From an uncultured Bacteroides sp. (lineage in GTDB: Bacteria > Bacteroidota > Bacteroidia > Bacteroidales > UBA11471), in the NCBI GenBank assembly GCA_905210875.1, contig CAJLYN010000008.1:1-27103 (forward strand): a DNA stretch of 27,103 bases, read 5' to 3'. Positions 8,676-17,519 of the stretch are shown here, piece by piece (the stretch's first letter is position 1; each line of letters starts with the position of its first letter). The notes beneath the pieces are model-generated. The model was not told where the DNA came from and ran no database searches. It saw only the letters and a list, made by a program, of their open reading frames with translations. The position numbers were made by a program, and so were the translations under genes.

Positions 8676-8823
8676 CACCTCACCCTGACGCGACACAATC
8701 GCTCAGGGAGAGAAGTATAATCGTAAAACGGAAAAAGGAAGTTGCCGGCGGGAAAGAAAATCACAAACAGGAGAAACAGGGCACCCGGTCAACCCCGGCA
8801 AGAGAAGAGCAGGAGAGGGGTTG
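8663..8823. other. Gap between convergent topA and dusB with an imperfect hairpin
   Basis: No supported gene. It holds one inverted repeat: CCCTGA at 8683-8688 and GCGA at 8690-8693 pair with TCGC at 8699-8702 and TCAGGG at 8703-8708, leaving one bulged C and a 5-base loop. No T-tract follows on either strand, so it is not a standard terminator. The open frame across this stretch has composition unlike the neighbouring genes and no recognisable domain. Confidence 0.4.
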
Positions 8824-9797
8824 CTACTCGGCCTGCGAGAGCAACAGTTCCTCAACGCGGTCGAGAATAGGGTAGAGGTCGGCCAGCGTCTCAGCCCGCA
8901 ACATGGCGATGCGTGTCTCGCGGAAGTGGGGGATACCCTTGAAAAGCGGAGTAGCCGCCAGGTGTCGCCGTATGTGCAGAATACCGCGACGCTCATCGAG
9001 CCGCGCTACACTCTCGCGCAACTGGCGCCGCAAGACCTCCATCTTGGCACTCACCGTTAGGGGCGTTACGGCACCCTCGCGCAGATACTGCTTCATCTCG
9101 CCGAAAATCCACGGCGCCCCTATCGAGGCCCGGCCCACCATCACGCCATCGACCCCGTAGCGGTCGAACGCCTCGCGGGCCTTTTCGGGCGTCGTGATGT
9201 CGCCGTTGCCGATAATGGGAATCGTCATGCGGGGATTCTCCTTCACCCGCCCGATGAGCGACCAGTCGGCCTCGCCCGTGTACATCTGGCTGCGGGTGCG
9301 GCCGTGAATGGCCAGGGCGGCAATGCCGCAATCCTGCAACTGCTCGGCCAGCTCCACAATGATGCGCGAGTCCTGGTCCCAGCCCAGGCGGGTCTTTACC
9401 GTCACGGGCAACTTCACCGCCTGCACCACTGCCCGGGTGATGGCCAACAGCAGCGGCACGTTGCGCAGCATGCCCGACCCGGCCCCCTTGCCGGGCAGCC
9501 GAAGTTGAGATCGATAACATCGGGACGCGCCGCCTCGCAGATGCGGGCCGCCTCGACCATCGAGTCGACATCGCGGCCGTAAATCTGTATTGCCACCGGC
9601 CGCTCGGCCTCGGCAATGGAGAGTTTGGCCTGTGTCTTGCCCACAAAGCGGATGAGCGCGTCGCTCGACACAAACTCGGTCGTTACCATGTCGGCACCGA
9701 ACTCCTTGCACAGGAGGCGGAAAGGAGCGTTGGTAACATCTTCCATCGGAGCCAGGAAGAGCGGGCGTTCGCCCAAATCGATTGTCCCGATTTTCAT
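8824..9797 (-). pseudogene. dusB: tRNA-dihydrouridine synthase, DusB-like, broken by an internal frameshift
   Basis: Start ATG at 9797 gives MKIGTIDLGERPLFLAPMED, the N terminus of the DusB/NifR3 family (FMN-dependent reduction of uridine to dihydrouridine in tRNA). This frame is good to DLNFGCP (about base 9493). The other frame then carries the rest, starting GKGAGSGMLRN and continuing TVKTRLGW, AIHGRTRSQMYTG, GNGDITTPEKA and VMVGRASIGAPWIFGE to the stop at 8824. In the family the join reads GCPVKKVAGKGAGSG; the residues VKKVA plus one base are missing, about 16 bases. The loss sits in the FMN/catalytic loop, so as written the gene makes a 127-residue dead product. Real mutation or assembly error cannot be told apart here. 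Single-gene unit with its own promoter. Confidence 0.9.
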
Positions 9798-9823
9798 GCT
9801 GTAACAAATTAAGTATTGCGTGG

Positions 9824-9831
9824 CAAAAATA
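9824..9831 (-). promoter_or_regulatory. Bacteroidota -7 promoter element for dusB
   Basis: On the minus strand this reads TATTTTTG, an exact TAnnTTTG match, about 26 bases upstream of the dusB ATG at 9797. Confidence 0.6.
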
Positions 9832-9843
9832 GTACATTTTCAC

Positions 9844-9970
9844 CAGCCGGCCACCGCACCCGGCCCCAAAATCGGAAAAGCACGTCCGGGCAATGCTTCC
9901 GCGGCAACAACAAAAACAACATAAATCGTCGTAATAAAACGGTTTTTTGGCGCCATCTCCTTTTTTTTAT
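9844..9970. other. Divergent dusB-leuS intergenic region
   Basis: Spacer between the two divergent promoters. It is GC-rich near dusB and becomes A/T-rich with T-runs toward leuS. I see no gene, no long repeat and no recognisable riboswitch or T-box structure in it. Confidence 0.4.
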
Positions 9971-9978
9971 TACTTTTG
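9971..9978 (+). promoter_or_regulatory. Bacteroidota -7 promoter element (TACTTTTG) for leuS
   Basis: Exact TAnnTTTG match after a long T-run, about 45 bases before the leuS ATG at 10024. The leader ends in an A-run right before the start and has no Shine-Dalgarno site. Confidence 0.65.
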
Positions 9979-10023
9979 CAATATTAAATAGGGTAAATAT
10001 CCACCTCCAAATCGAAAAAAACG

Positions 10024-12795
10024 ATGGAATATAATTTCAGAGAAATCGAGCAGAAATGGCAGCAGTACTGGAAAGATAACCACACCTACCGCGTAACCGA
10101 GAACCGTCAGAAACCCAAATACTACGTTTTGGACATGTTTCCCTATCCGTCGGGAGCCGGTCTGCATGTGGGACACCCGCTGGGCTACATCGCCTCAGAC
10201 ATCTACGCCCGCTTCAAGCGGCTCAAAGGGTTCAACGTGCTGCACCCCATGGGATACGACGCCTACGGTCTGCCCGCCGAACAATATGCCATACAGACGG
10301 GTCAACACCCGGCCATCACCACCGAAAAAAACATCAACCGCTACCGTGAGCAGCTCGACAAGATAGGATTCTGCTTCGACTGGGACCGCGAGATACGCAC
10401 TTGCGACCCCGAATATTACAAGTGGACGCAGTGGGCCTTCATACAGATGTTCAACAGCTATTATGACTACAACGAGCAGAAGGCTCTCCCCATCAACACC
10501 CTCATCGAAGCCTTCGAGACCAACGGCACCGAAGGGCTGAACGTAGCCTGCACCGAAACACTCTCCTTCACGGCCGACGAGTGGTGCGCCATGAGCGAGG
10601 AGGAGCAGCAGAAAACCCTGCTCAACTACCGCATTGCCTACCTGGGCGATACGATGGTGAACTGGTGTCCCAAACTGGGTACCGTGCTGGCCAACGACGA
10701 AGTGAGTGAAGGCCTCTCGGTGCGCGGCGGATATCCCGTAGAGCAAAAGGTGATGCGCCAGTGGTGCCTCCGCGTCTCGGCTTATGCCCAACGCCTGCTC
10801 GACGGCCTCGACACCATCGACTGGACCGACTCGCTCAAAGAGACCCAGCGCAACTGGATAGGCCGCTCCGAAGGTGCCGAGATGGAGTTTAAGGTCGTAA
10901 ACAGCGACGTAACCTTCACCATCTTCACCACCCGGGCCGACACCATCTTCGGTGTTACCTTCATGGTACTCGCCCCCGAGAGCGAATATGTGGCACAAGT
11001 AACCACCCCCGCACAGAAAGCCGCCGTAGATGCCTACCTCGACCAAATCAAACACCGCACCGAACGCGAACGCATGATGGACCGCAGCGTGAGCGGCGTC
11101 TTCTCGGGCGCATACGCCATCAACCCCCTCAACGGAAAAGAGATACCCATCTGGATAAGCGACTACGTACTGGCCGGCTACGGTACCGGCGCCATCATGG
11201 CCGTACCGGCCCACGACAGCCGCGACTACGCCTTTGCCAAGCACTTCGACCTGCCCATCATACCCCTCATCGAGGGCTGCGACGTGTCGCAGGAGAGTTT
11301 CGACGCCAAAGAGGGCATCATGATAAACTCCTGCGGCAACGGACTCGACCTCAACGGGCTCACCGTGAAAGAGGCCATCGCCAAGACCAAAGCCTTCATC
11401 AAGGAAAAAGGCATCGGCCGCGTCAAGGTAAACTACCGCCTGCGCGACGCCATATTCAGCCGCCAGCGCTACTGGGGCGAGCCGTTCCCGGTCTACTATA
11501 AGAACGGACTTCCCTACATGCTCGACGAGAGCCGTCTGCCGCTGCTGCTGCCGGGCATCGACAAGTTCCTCCCCACCGAACAGGGCGAGCCGCCTCTGGG
11601 ACGTGCCAAAAACTGGGAAACCGAAGATCACTACCCGCTCGAACTCTGCACCATGCCTGGATTTGCCGGCTCGTCGGCCTACTACCTGCGCTACATGGAC
11701 CCGCACAACGACGCCGCTCTCGTATCGGAAGAGGCCGATACCTACTGGCGCAACGTCGACCTCTATGTGGGAGGCACCGAGCACGCCACGGGACACCTCA
11801 TTTACAGCCGCTTCTGGAACAAGTTCCTCTATGACCTGGGAATTGTGTGCGAAGACGAACCCTTCAAGAAGCTCGTCAACCAGGGCATGATACAGGGACG
11901 TTCCAACTTCGTGTACCGCATCAAGGACACCAACACGTTTGTCTCCTACAACCTCAAAGACCAGTACGAGACTACCCCCATACACGTCGATGTCAACATC
12001 GTAAGCAACGACGTGCTCGACATCGAGGCCTTCCGCAACTGGCGGCCCGACTTCAAAGATGCCGAGTTCATACTCGAAAACGGCCGTTACATCTGCGGCT
12101 GGGCAATAGAGAAGATGTCGAAGTCGATGTTCAACGTCGTCAACCCCGACGACATCGTCGAACGCTACGGCGCCGACACGCTGCGTCTCTACGAGATGTT
12201 CCTCGGCCCCATCGAGCAGAGCAAACCGTGGGACACCAACGGTATCGACGGCGTGCACCGCTTCCTCAAAAAATTCTGGAACCTCTTCTTCGACGGCGAC
12301 ACCCTCGCCCTCACCGACGGCAAACCCTCGAAAGAGGAGCTCAAAAGCCTACACAAGCTCATCAAGAAGGTGAGCGGCGACATCGAGACCTTCTCCTACA
12401 ACACCTCGGTAAGCGCCTTCATGATATGCGTCAACGAGCTCACCGCCCTAAAATGCCGCAACCGCCACATACTCGAACCCATCGTCGTGCTGCTCGCACC
12501 CTTCACCCCGCACCTGAGCGAGGAGCTGTGGCACGCCCTCGGACACAACACCACGGTGTGCGATGCCCAGTGGCCGGACTATAACGAAGAGTACCTCAAA
12601 GAAGACTCGGTCAACTACGCCGTCTCGTTCAACGGTAAAGTGCGCTTCAACCTCGAATTCCCCATCGACACCCCCAAAGAGGAGATAGAGAAACAGGTCA
12701 TTGCCCACGAAAACTCGGCCAAATGGCTCGACGGCAAAAACATCAAGAAGGTCATTGTCGTACCCGGCAAGCTCATCAACATTGTCGTAGGATAA
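10024..12795 (+). CDS. leuS: Leucyl-tRNA synthetase
   Basis: 923 residues, class Ia synthetase that charges tRNA-Leu in the cytosol. The N-terminal catalytic signature is [18 protein letters not shown] (HVGH is the HIGH motif) and the KMSKS motif is present ([12 protein letters not shown]). The CP1 editing domain is recognisable by [18 protein letters not shown] and [22 protein letters not shown] segment of about 60 residues after the first catalytic half ([19 protein letters not shown] region) and an enlarged leucine-specific region before KMSKS ([12 protein letters not shown] to RYICGWAIE) are features I associate with Bacteroidota LeuRS. Monocistronic: own promoter, strong terminator right after the stop. 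Confidence 0.98.
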   Translation: MEYNFREIEQKWQQYWKDNHTYRVTENRQKPKYYVLDMFPYPSGAGLHVGHPLGYIASDIYARFKRLKGFNVLHPMGYDAYGLPAEQYAIQTGQHPAITTEKNINRYREQLDKIGFCFDWDREIRTCDPEYYKWTQWAFIQMFNSYYDYNEQKALPINTLIEAFETNGTEGLNVACTETLSFTADEWCAMSEEEQQKTLLNYRIAYLGDTMVNWCPKLGTVLANDEVSEGLSVRGGYPVEQKVMRQWCLRVSAYAQRLLDGLDTIDWTDSLKETQRNWIGRSEGAEMEFKVVNSDVTFTIFTTRADTIFGVTFMVLAPESEYVAQVTTPAQKAAVDAYLDQIKHRTERERMMDRSVSGVFSGAYAINPLNGKEIPIWISDYVLAGYGTGAIMAVPAHDSRDYAFAKHFDLPIIPLIEGCDVSQESFDAKEGIMINSCGNGLDLNGLTVKEAIAKTKAFIKEKGIGRVKVNYRLRDAIFSRQRYWGEPFPVYYKNGLPYMLDESRLPLLLPGIDKFLPTEQGEPPLGRAKNWETEDHYPLELCTMPGFAGSSAYYLRYMDPHNDAALVSEEADTYWRNVDLYVGGTEHATGHLIYSRFWNKFLYDLGIVCEDEPFKKLVNQGMIQGRSNFVYRIKDTNTFVSYNLKDQYETTPIHVDVNIVSNDVLDIEAFRNWRPDFKDAEFILENGRYICGWAIEKMSKSMFNVVNPDDIVERYGADTLRLYEMFLGPIEQSKPWDTNGIDGVHRFLKKFWNLFFDGDTLALTDGKPSKEELKSLHKLIKKVSGDIETFSYNTSVSAFMICVNELTALKCRNRHILEPIVVLLAPFTPHLSEELWHALGHNTTVCDAQWPDYNEEYLKEDSVNYAVSFNGKVRFNLEFPIDTPKEEIEKQVIAHENSAKWLDGKNIKKVIVVPGKLINIVVG

Positions 12796-12824
12796 TTCCC
12801 CCCTTTCATACCATATTATAGAGC

Positions 12825-12860
12825 GAAACGGCTGCACCTCTCGGGTGCAGCCGTTTCTGT
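12825..12860 (+). terminator. Strong intrinsic terminator after leuS
   Basis: GAAACGGCTGCACC (12825-12838) pairs perfectly with GGTGCAGCCGTTTC (12844-12857) around a 5-base loop: a 14-bp stem 29 bases after the leuS stop. The following T-tract is weak (TGTTTCT), but the stem length makes termination likely. It separates leuS from the receptor operon. Confidence 0.8.
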
Positions 12861-12889
12861 TTCTCAGGCCGGGAGCATTTGAAACCGAA

Positions 12890-12919
12890 TTGTCACACGA
12901 GTGTCACAGAAACGTCAAG
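12890..12919 (+). promoter_or_regulatory. Three-unit 11-bp-periodic direct repeat, Pho-box-like
   Basis: TGTCAC begins at 12891 and at 12902, and a degenerate copy CGTCAA begins at 12913: three direct repeats with an exact 11-base period, one DNA turn each. The E. coli PhoB box is a direct repeat of CTGTCAT with 11-base period, and other PhoB-like winged-helix regulators also use 11-base tandem repeats. The array lies about 70-95 bases before the receptor ATG and after the leuS terminator, where an activator site would be expected. The regulator is inferred; no phoB gene is in the window. Confidence 0.5.
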
Positions 12920-12950
12920 ACTTTGCATCTCTCCTGTAATAAGAATCCCC

Positions 12951-12958
12951 GACTTTTG
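12951..12958 (+). promoter_or_regulatory. Likely -7 element (GACTTTTG) for the receptor/lipoprotein operon
   Basis: Seven of eight positions match TAnnTTTG (G for the first T), 27 bases before the ATG at 12985. The imperfect match would suit an activator-dependent promoter such as one served by the repeat array upstream. Confidence 0.4.
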
Positions 12959-12984
12959 CTGTCGAAAAAAATTAGGGGAATCAA

Positions 12985-15789
12985 ATGAAACGCTTGACAA
13001 GAATCATCATCGCAGCCACTCTTCTCACCCTCCTGCCGGCCACAGCCTGGTGCGCCGTCATAAAGGGTACCGTCAGAGACCTCGCCACCGGTGAACCCCT
13101 CGCCGGTGCCACCATATCGGTGAGCGGTACCAACCTGGCTGCCTTTACCGACGAAAACGGACTCTTTCAAATCGACAACCTCAAAGCCGGAGCCTACACC
13201 CTCATCGTCAACTACATCTCCTACCAGACCCTCACCCTCGCCGACCAGCGGGTACTCGAAAGCGCCCCGCTCACCCTCGACATACGGCTCAAAGCCGACG
13301 ACCAGAACCTCGACGAGGTGGTCGTCGTGGGGCAGATGCGCCGCAACACCGAACTGGGCATGATTGCCGCCACCAAGACCAGCCTCGTGATACAGAGCGG
13401 CGTGTCGTCGCAACAGATAAAGATAGCCCAGGACAAGGACGCCTCCGAAGCCATACGCCGGGTGTCGGGCATCAGCCTCATCAACGACAAGTTTGTAATG
13501 GTGCGCGGCCTCTCCGAACGCTACAACAACGTGTGGATAAACGGTAGCGCCGTGCCCAGCACCGAAGCCGATTCGCGCGCCTTCTCGTTCGACATCATAC
13601 CCAGCTCGCAGCTCGAAAACATCGCCATCGTCAAATCGCCCGCTCCCGAATATCCGGCCGATTTCAGTGGTGGATTTATCCTGCTCACCACCAAAGACCT
13701 CCCCGCCGAGAACAACTTCACCCTCTCGGTAGGCGGCAACATCAACGACGCCACCCACTTCCGCAACTTCAAGTACAGCCGAGGCAGCCGCACCGACTTC
13801 CTCGGATTTGACAACGGCCTGCGCGCCCTGCCCGGCGGCATCGACGCCACCCTCAACCCCATTGCCGGCAACGGTGTCGACCTGCAAGGCAACGGCTTCA
13901 ACAACGACTGGCGGGTGCGCACGATGAATCCCGTGGGCGACCTCAGCCTCAGCGCCGACGTGAGCCGCATACGCCGCCTTGCCGACGGCGGCAAGCTGGG
14001 ACTCATCGGTGCCCTCAATTACAGCAACAGCTACAAGACATTCCTCGACATGGAAAATTCGCTCTTCGGCGCCTACGACACCGAGAACGACCGCAGCAAC
14101 TACCTGCGCCACAGTCAGGACGACCAGTTCAACCACACCGCCCGCATCGGTGCCATGCTCAACCTCACGTTTGTCCCCGCCAAAGACAACAACCGCTTTG
14201 AATTCAAAAACATCTTCAACCAGATAGGCACCGACCGCTATACCTACCGCACCGGCATCAGTGCCCAGAACAACCACGAAGAGAACGCCGAATACTATTA
14301 CAGCAGCCGCACCACCTACAACGGCCAGTTCACCGGCAAACACACCTTCGAGAGCGACTACTTCGATTGGAGCGCCGGCTATGCCTACGCCAACCGCCTG
14401 CTGCCCGACCGCCGCAAATACCTCATCGACGATGCCCTCGAAACCGGCGTGCTCGCCCTCTCGACCGGTAACGACATCACCCGCGAATTTACCCGCCTCG
14501 ACGAACACATCGTCTCGGCCAACGCCAACTACCGCCACGACTTCGAGTGGGGCAGCTTTACCCCCACACTCAAAGCCGGAGCCTACGGCGAATACCGCAC
14601 CCGCAGCTACCGCACCCGCAGCTTCATCTACAACTGGAATTACAGCCAGAACACCCTGCCCGACGGATTCCGCCACATGGACCTTCCCACCGAACTCCTC
14701 ACCGACGGAAACTACGGTGCCGACAAGCTCTACCTGCTCGAAGAACTCAAAATGCGCAACAACTACGACGGCAACAACCTGCTGGGAGCCGGATACGTGG
14801 GTGTGAACCTGCCGTGGAGAGGATTCAACCTCTACGCCGGTGTGCGTTTCGAACACAGCGACATGGAGCTCATACGCAACACCCGCGACTACGAAGAGAG
14901 CCCGCAAAGCACCCACTACATCTACGACGACCTCTTCCCCTCGGTCAACGCCACCTACAAGTTCAACGACGAGCACCAGTTGCGCGCCTCCTACGGCAAG
15001 TCAATCAACCGTCCCGAGTTCCGCGAGGTATCCCCCTCGGTCTTCTACGACTTCGACCTGGCCTCGAACGTACAAGGTAACACCGAGCTGCGTCCCTGCT
15101 ATGTACAGAACTTCGACCTGCGGTACGAATGGTATCCCTCCAAAGGCGAACAGATATCGGTAGCCCTCTTCTACAAACACTTCGACGACCCCATCGAGTG
15201 GACCTACACCGTGGCCGGAGGTACCGACCTCGTCTACTCCTACCGCAATGCCGACGGCGCATATAGCTACGGACTCGAAGTAGACCTGCGCAAGAACCTC
15301 GCCTTCATGGGAATGCCCTCGTTCGACTTCGTCTTCAACGGCGCCCTCATCAAGAGCCTTGTAGAGTTTCCCGAGGGCGACCGCGAAAAAGACCGCCCCA
15401 TGCAGGGCCAGTCGCCCTACCTCATCAACACCGGTCTCTCTTACCGCCACGAAAAGAGCGGTATCACCGCCGCCCTCTTCTACAACCGCATAGGCAAACG
15501 CATCACCGGTGTGGGCCGCTACCTCGGCAGCTCGGGCAACGAAGAGACCGTGCGCATACCCGACTCCTACGAGATGCCGCGTGATGTCATCGACCTGAGT
15601 CTCTCCTGGAAAGCCAAGAAACACTGGGAGGTAAAACTGGGTATCCGCGACCTGCTGGCCGACAAGGTAACCTTCATGCAACTCGACGATGTAACCACCA
15701 AGGCCGGAGAGAGCAAGGTCGTCGAAGAGATTACCCGCCAATACCGTCCGGGACGCAACTTCAACCTCTCGGTAAGCTACACCTTCTGA
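12985..15789 (+). CDS. TonB-dependent outer-membrane receptor with N-terminal carboxypeptidase-regulatory-like domain
   Basis: 934 residues. Signal peptide MKRLTRIIIAATLLTLLPATAWCA. Residues ~25-110 form the carboxypeptidase-regulatory-like beta-sandwich typical of Bacteroidota receptors (IKGTVRDLATGEPLAGATI, then FTDENGLFQI). A TonB-box-like LDEVVVVGQ follows, then a plug domain (~120-230; DASEAIRRVSGISL, MVRGLSERYNNVWING, FSGGFILLTTKD) and a large barrel ending NLSVSYTF. The block SRTDFLGFDNGLRALPGG after the plug marks a recognisable receptor subgroup outside the classical SusC glycan family. Imports a substrate using TonB energy; substrate unknown. It is followed after 67 bases by a surface lipoprotein that is probably its partner. 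The upstream Pho-box-like repeat hints at phosphate-responsive expression. Confidence 0.93.
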   Translation: MKRLTRIIIAATLLTLLPATAWCAVIKGTVRDLATGEPLAGATISVSGTNLAAFTDENGLFQIDNLKAGAYTLIVNYISYQTLTLADQRVLESAPLTLDIRLKADDQNLDEVVVVGQMRRNTELGMIAATKTSLVIQSGVSSQQIKIAQDKDASEAIRRVSGISLINDKFVMVRGLSERYNNVWINGSAVPSTEADSRAFSFDIIPSSQLENIAIVKSPAPEYPADFSGGFILLTTKDLPAENNFTLSVGGNINDATHFRNFKYSRGSRTDFLGFDNGLRALPGGIDATLNPIAGNGVDLQGNGFNNDWRVRTMNPVGDLSLSADVSRIRRLADGGKLGLIGALNYSNSYKTFLDMENSLFGAYDTENDRSNYLRHSQDDQFNHTARIGAMLNLTFVPAKDNNRFEFKNIFNQIGTDRYTYRTGISAQNNHEENAEYYYSSRTTYNGQFTGKHTFESDYFDWSAGYAYANRLLPDRRKYLIDDALETGVLALSTGNDITREFTRLDEHIVSANANYRHDFEWGSFTPTLKAGAYGEYRTRSYRTRSFIYNWNYSQNTLPDGFRHMDLPTELLTDGNYGADKLYLLEELKMRNNYDGNNLLGAGYVGVNLPWRGFNLYAGVRFEHSDMELIRNTRDYEESPQSTHYIYDDLFPSVNATYKFNDEHQLRASYGKSINRPEFREVSPSVFYDFDLASNVQGNTELRPCYVQNFDLRYEWYPSKGEQISVALFYKHFDDPIEWTYTVAGGTDLVYSYRNADGAYSYGLEVDLRKNLAFMGMPSFDFVFNGALIKSLVEFPEGDREKDRPMQGQSPYLINTGLSYRHEKSGITAALFYNRIGKRITGVGRYLGSSGNEETVRIPDSYEMPRDVIDLSLSWKAKKHWEVKLGIRDLLADKVTFMQLDDVTTKAGESKVVEEITRQYRPGRNFNLSVSYTF

Positions 15790-15856
15790 AACATTCATAA
15801 ACAATCATAAACAGGGTTTCTATACCAAGAGACCCACAAACCAAAAAAGAAAAAAC

Positions 15857-17353
15857 ATGAAATCGAAAAAATTTCTCAACTGGGCTTTCATCGCCCTTAT
15901 GTGTGGAGCTGTAACCGCTTGCAGCGACGACGATGACAACAAGGGTGTCGACAATCAAGGACAAGGCGGCAGCAGCAGCCTCGTATTCGACGGCAACGTC
16001 ATCGGTAACGGCGACCAGGAATTTGTCTTCTCGGGCAAAGAGACCCTCGCCCAAGGCACCTACCTGCTCAAAGGCTGGGTATACATTGCCGACGGTGCCG
16101 AACTCACCATCGAGCCGGGTACCATCATCAAAGGCGACAAGCAGACCAAAGCTGCCCTCATCGTAGAGCCCGGCGGAAAACTTTATGCACAGGGTACTGC
16201 CGACAAACCCATCGTATTCACTTCGGAAGAGGCCAAGGGCAACCGTCGTCCCGGCGACTGGGGCGGACTCATCATCTGCGGTAACGCCCGCAACAACCAG
16301 GGCCAGATGCAAATCGAAGGCGGCCCCCGCACCAAACACGGCGGCAGCAACGATGCCGACAACTCGGGTATCATCAGCTATGTGCGCGTAGAATTTGCCG
16401 GCTATCCCTTCGAGCGCGACAAGGAAATCAACGGTGTAACCTTCGGCTCGGTAGGTAACGGCACACAGATCGACCACGTACAGGTATCGTACTGCAACGA
16501 CGACTCCTACGAGTGGTTCGGCGGTACGGTCAATGCCAAATACCTCGTGGCCTACAAAGGCTGGGACGACGAGTTCGATACCGACAACGGTTTCTCGGGC
16601 AAAGTACAGTTCTGCCTCAGCGTGCGTGACTCCCGCATTGCCGATACCTCCCAATCGAACGGCTTTGAATCGGACAACTGCGCCGACGGTGCCGCCATCG
16701 ACCCCTACACCACCGCTACGTTCAGCAACATCACCTTCGTAGGTCCCAAAGCCGTCGATGCCAACTTTGAAAACTCTACCGACTACATCAACGGTAGTGA
16801 CGTATATCCCAACAACGGTTCGGCACTGGGCCGCTTCCAGGCTGCCATGCAGATACGCCGCAACAGCCGTCTCAACTGCTTCAACTCCATCGCCATCGGC
16901 TACCCCATCGGTCTCATTCTCGACAACCAGAAGGGCGATACCCAAAGTGCTGCCACCAACAGCCTGCTGAAACTTCAAAACATCTGGTTTGCCGACATGG
17001 ACGTTACCGGTAGCGATGCCAACAAATCTTACGACGACGTGCTGGTAAGCGGTTACGACGCCGACGGAAATCCCATCTACGACAACACCCAGACCTCGTT
17101 CTCGAGCCGCTTCTTCCTCGCCCAGTCTGGCAATAAGGTGAGCACCCTCGACGAGATGAACCTCACCGGTGCCGAAACCGCCGTAGGTACCAACTTCCGC
17201 CCCGCAGCCGGCAGCCCGCTGCTCTCGGTCGCTTCGTTCACCGACAGCAAACTCGCCTCAATGCAACAAGTAAGCTACATCGGAGCTTTCGACGCCAACG
17301 ATAACTGGCTTGACGGGTGGACCGAATTTGATCCCCAAAATGCCGACTATTAA
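15857..17353 (+). CDS. Surface-exposed lipoprotein, beta-helix-like, partner of the TonB receptor
   Basis: 498 residues. Lipoprotein signal peptide with lipobox VTAC (Cys22), followed at once by SDDDD, which matches the Bacteroidota lipoprotein export signal for surface display. The body has repeated short strands with Gly/Asp turns (VYIADGAELTIEPGTIIKGD, LIVEPGGKLYAQGTADKPI) suggesting a right-handed beta-helix, and a central part rich in Asp/Asn (YKGWDDEFDTDNGF, SNGFESDNCADGA). I do not recognise SusD features such as TPR helices, so it is not a SusD. It likely captures substrate for, or assists, the receptor encoded 67 bases upstream; the strong terminator after it closes the operon. Function is otherwise unknown. 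Confidence 0.88.
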   Translation: MKSKKFLNWAFIALMCGAVTACSDDDDNKGVDNQGQGGSSSLVFDGNVIGNGDQEFVFSGKETLAQGTYLLKGWVYIADGAELTIEPGTIIKGDKQTKAALIVEPGGKLYAQGTADKPIVFTSEEAKGNRRPGDWGGLIICGNARNNQGQMQIEGGPRTKHGGSNDADNSGIISYVRVEFAGYPFERDKEINGVTFGSVGNGTQIDHVQVSYCNDDSYEWFGGTVNAKYLVAYKGWDDEFDTDNGFSGKVQFCLSVRDSRIADTSQSNGFESDNCADGAAIDPYTTATFSNITFVGPKAVDANFENSTDYINGSDVYPNNGSALGRFQAAMQIRRNSRLNCFNSIAIGYPIGLILDNQKGDTQSAATNSLLKLQNIWFADMDVTGSDANKSYDDVLVSGYDADGNPIYDNTQTSFSSRFFLAQSGNKVSTLDEMNLTGAETAVGTNFRPAAGSPLLSVASFTDSKLASMQQVSYIGAFDANDNWLDGWTEFDPQNADY

Positions 17354-17380
17354 TCAATAAACAAGCACATCTGTCCACCT

Positions 17381-17414
17381 AAGGCTCCCGCACATGCGGG
17401 GGCCTTTTCTATTA
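17381..17414 (+). terminator. Intrinsic terminator of the receptor/lipoprotein operon
   Basis: AAGGCTCCCGC (17381-17391) pairs with GCGGGGGCCTT (17396-17406) with one T-G pair and loop ACAT, followed by TTCTATTATT. An 11-bp GC-rich stem 28 bases after the lipoprotein stop. Confidence 0.85.
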
Positions 17415-17469
17415 TTGGTCACAATCGTTCAAAAATAGGCTTTCAAACAAAACCGATTATAAAAATTAT

Positions 17470-17477
17470 TATCTTTG
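17470..17477 (+). promoter_or_regulatory. Bacteroidota -7 promoter element (TATCTTTG) for yitT-rdgB-porZ
   Basis: Exact TAnnTTTG match in an AT-rich stretch after the terminator, 43 bases before the ATG at 17520. It is the only clear promoter before the three same-strand genes that follow. Confidence 0.65.
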
Positions 17478-17519
17478 TGTCGGATTTATATCGGTATAAG
17501 TCGCTAAACCTTATTGAGT

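Noticed and set aside
8603..8875. 90-codon open frame spanning the topA terminator
   Set aside because: It runs through a terminator hairpin and into the dusB 3' end; no domain and no start signals.
10195..12258. 687-codon open frame antisense to leuS
   Set aside because: LeuRS on the plus strand is certain; the antisense product has shadow-like Val/Gly/Glu composition and no recognisable motif.
12904..14976. 690-codon open frame antisense to the TonB receptor
   Set aside because: It is opposite a clear receptor with signal peptide and plug; no homology-like motif and no promoter.
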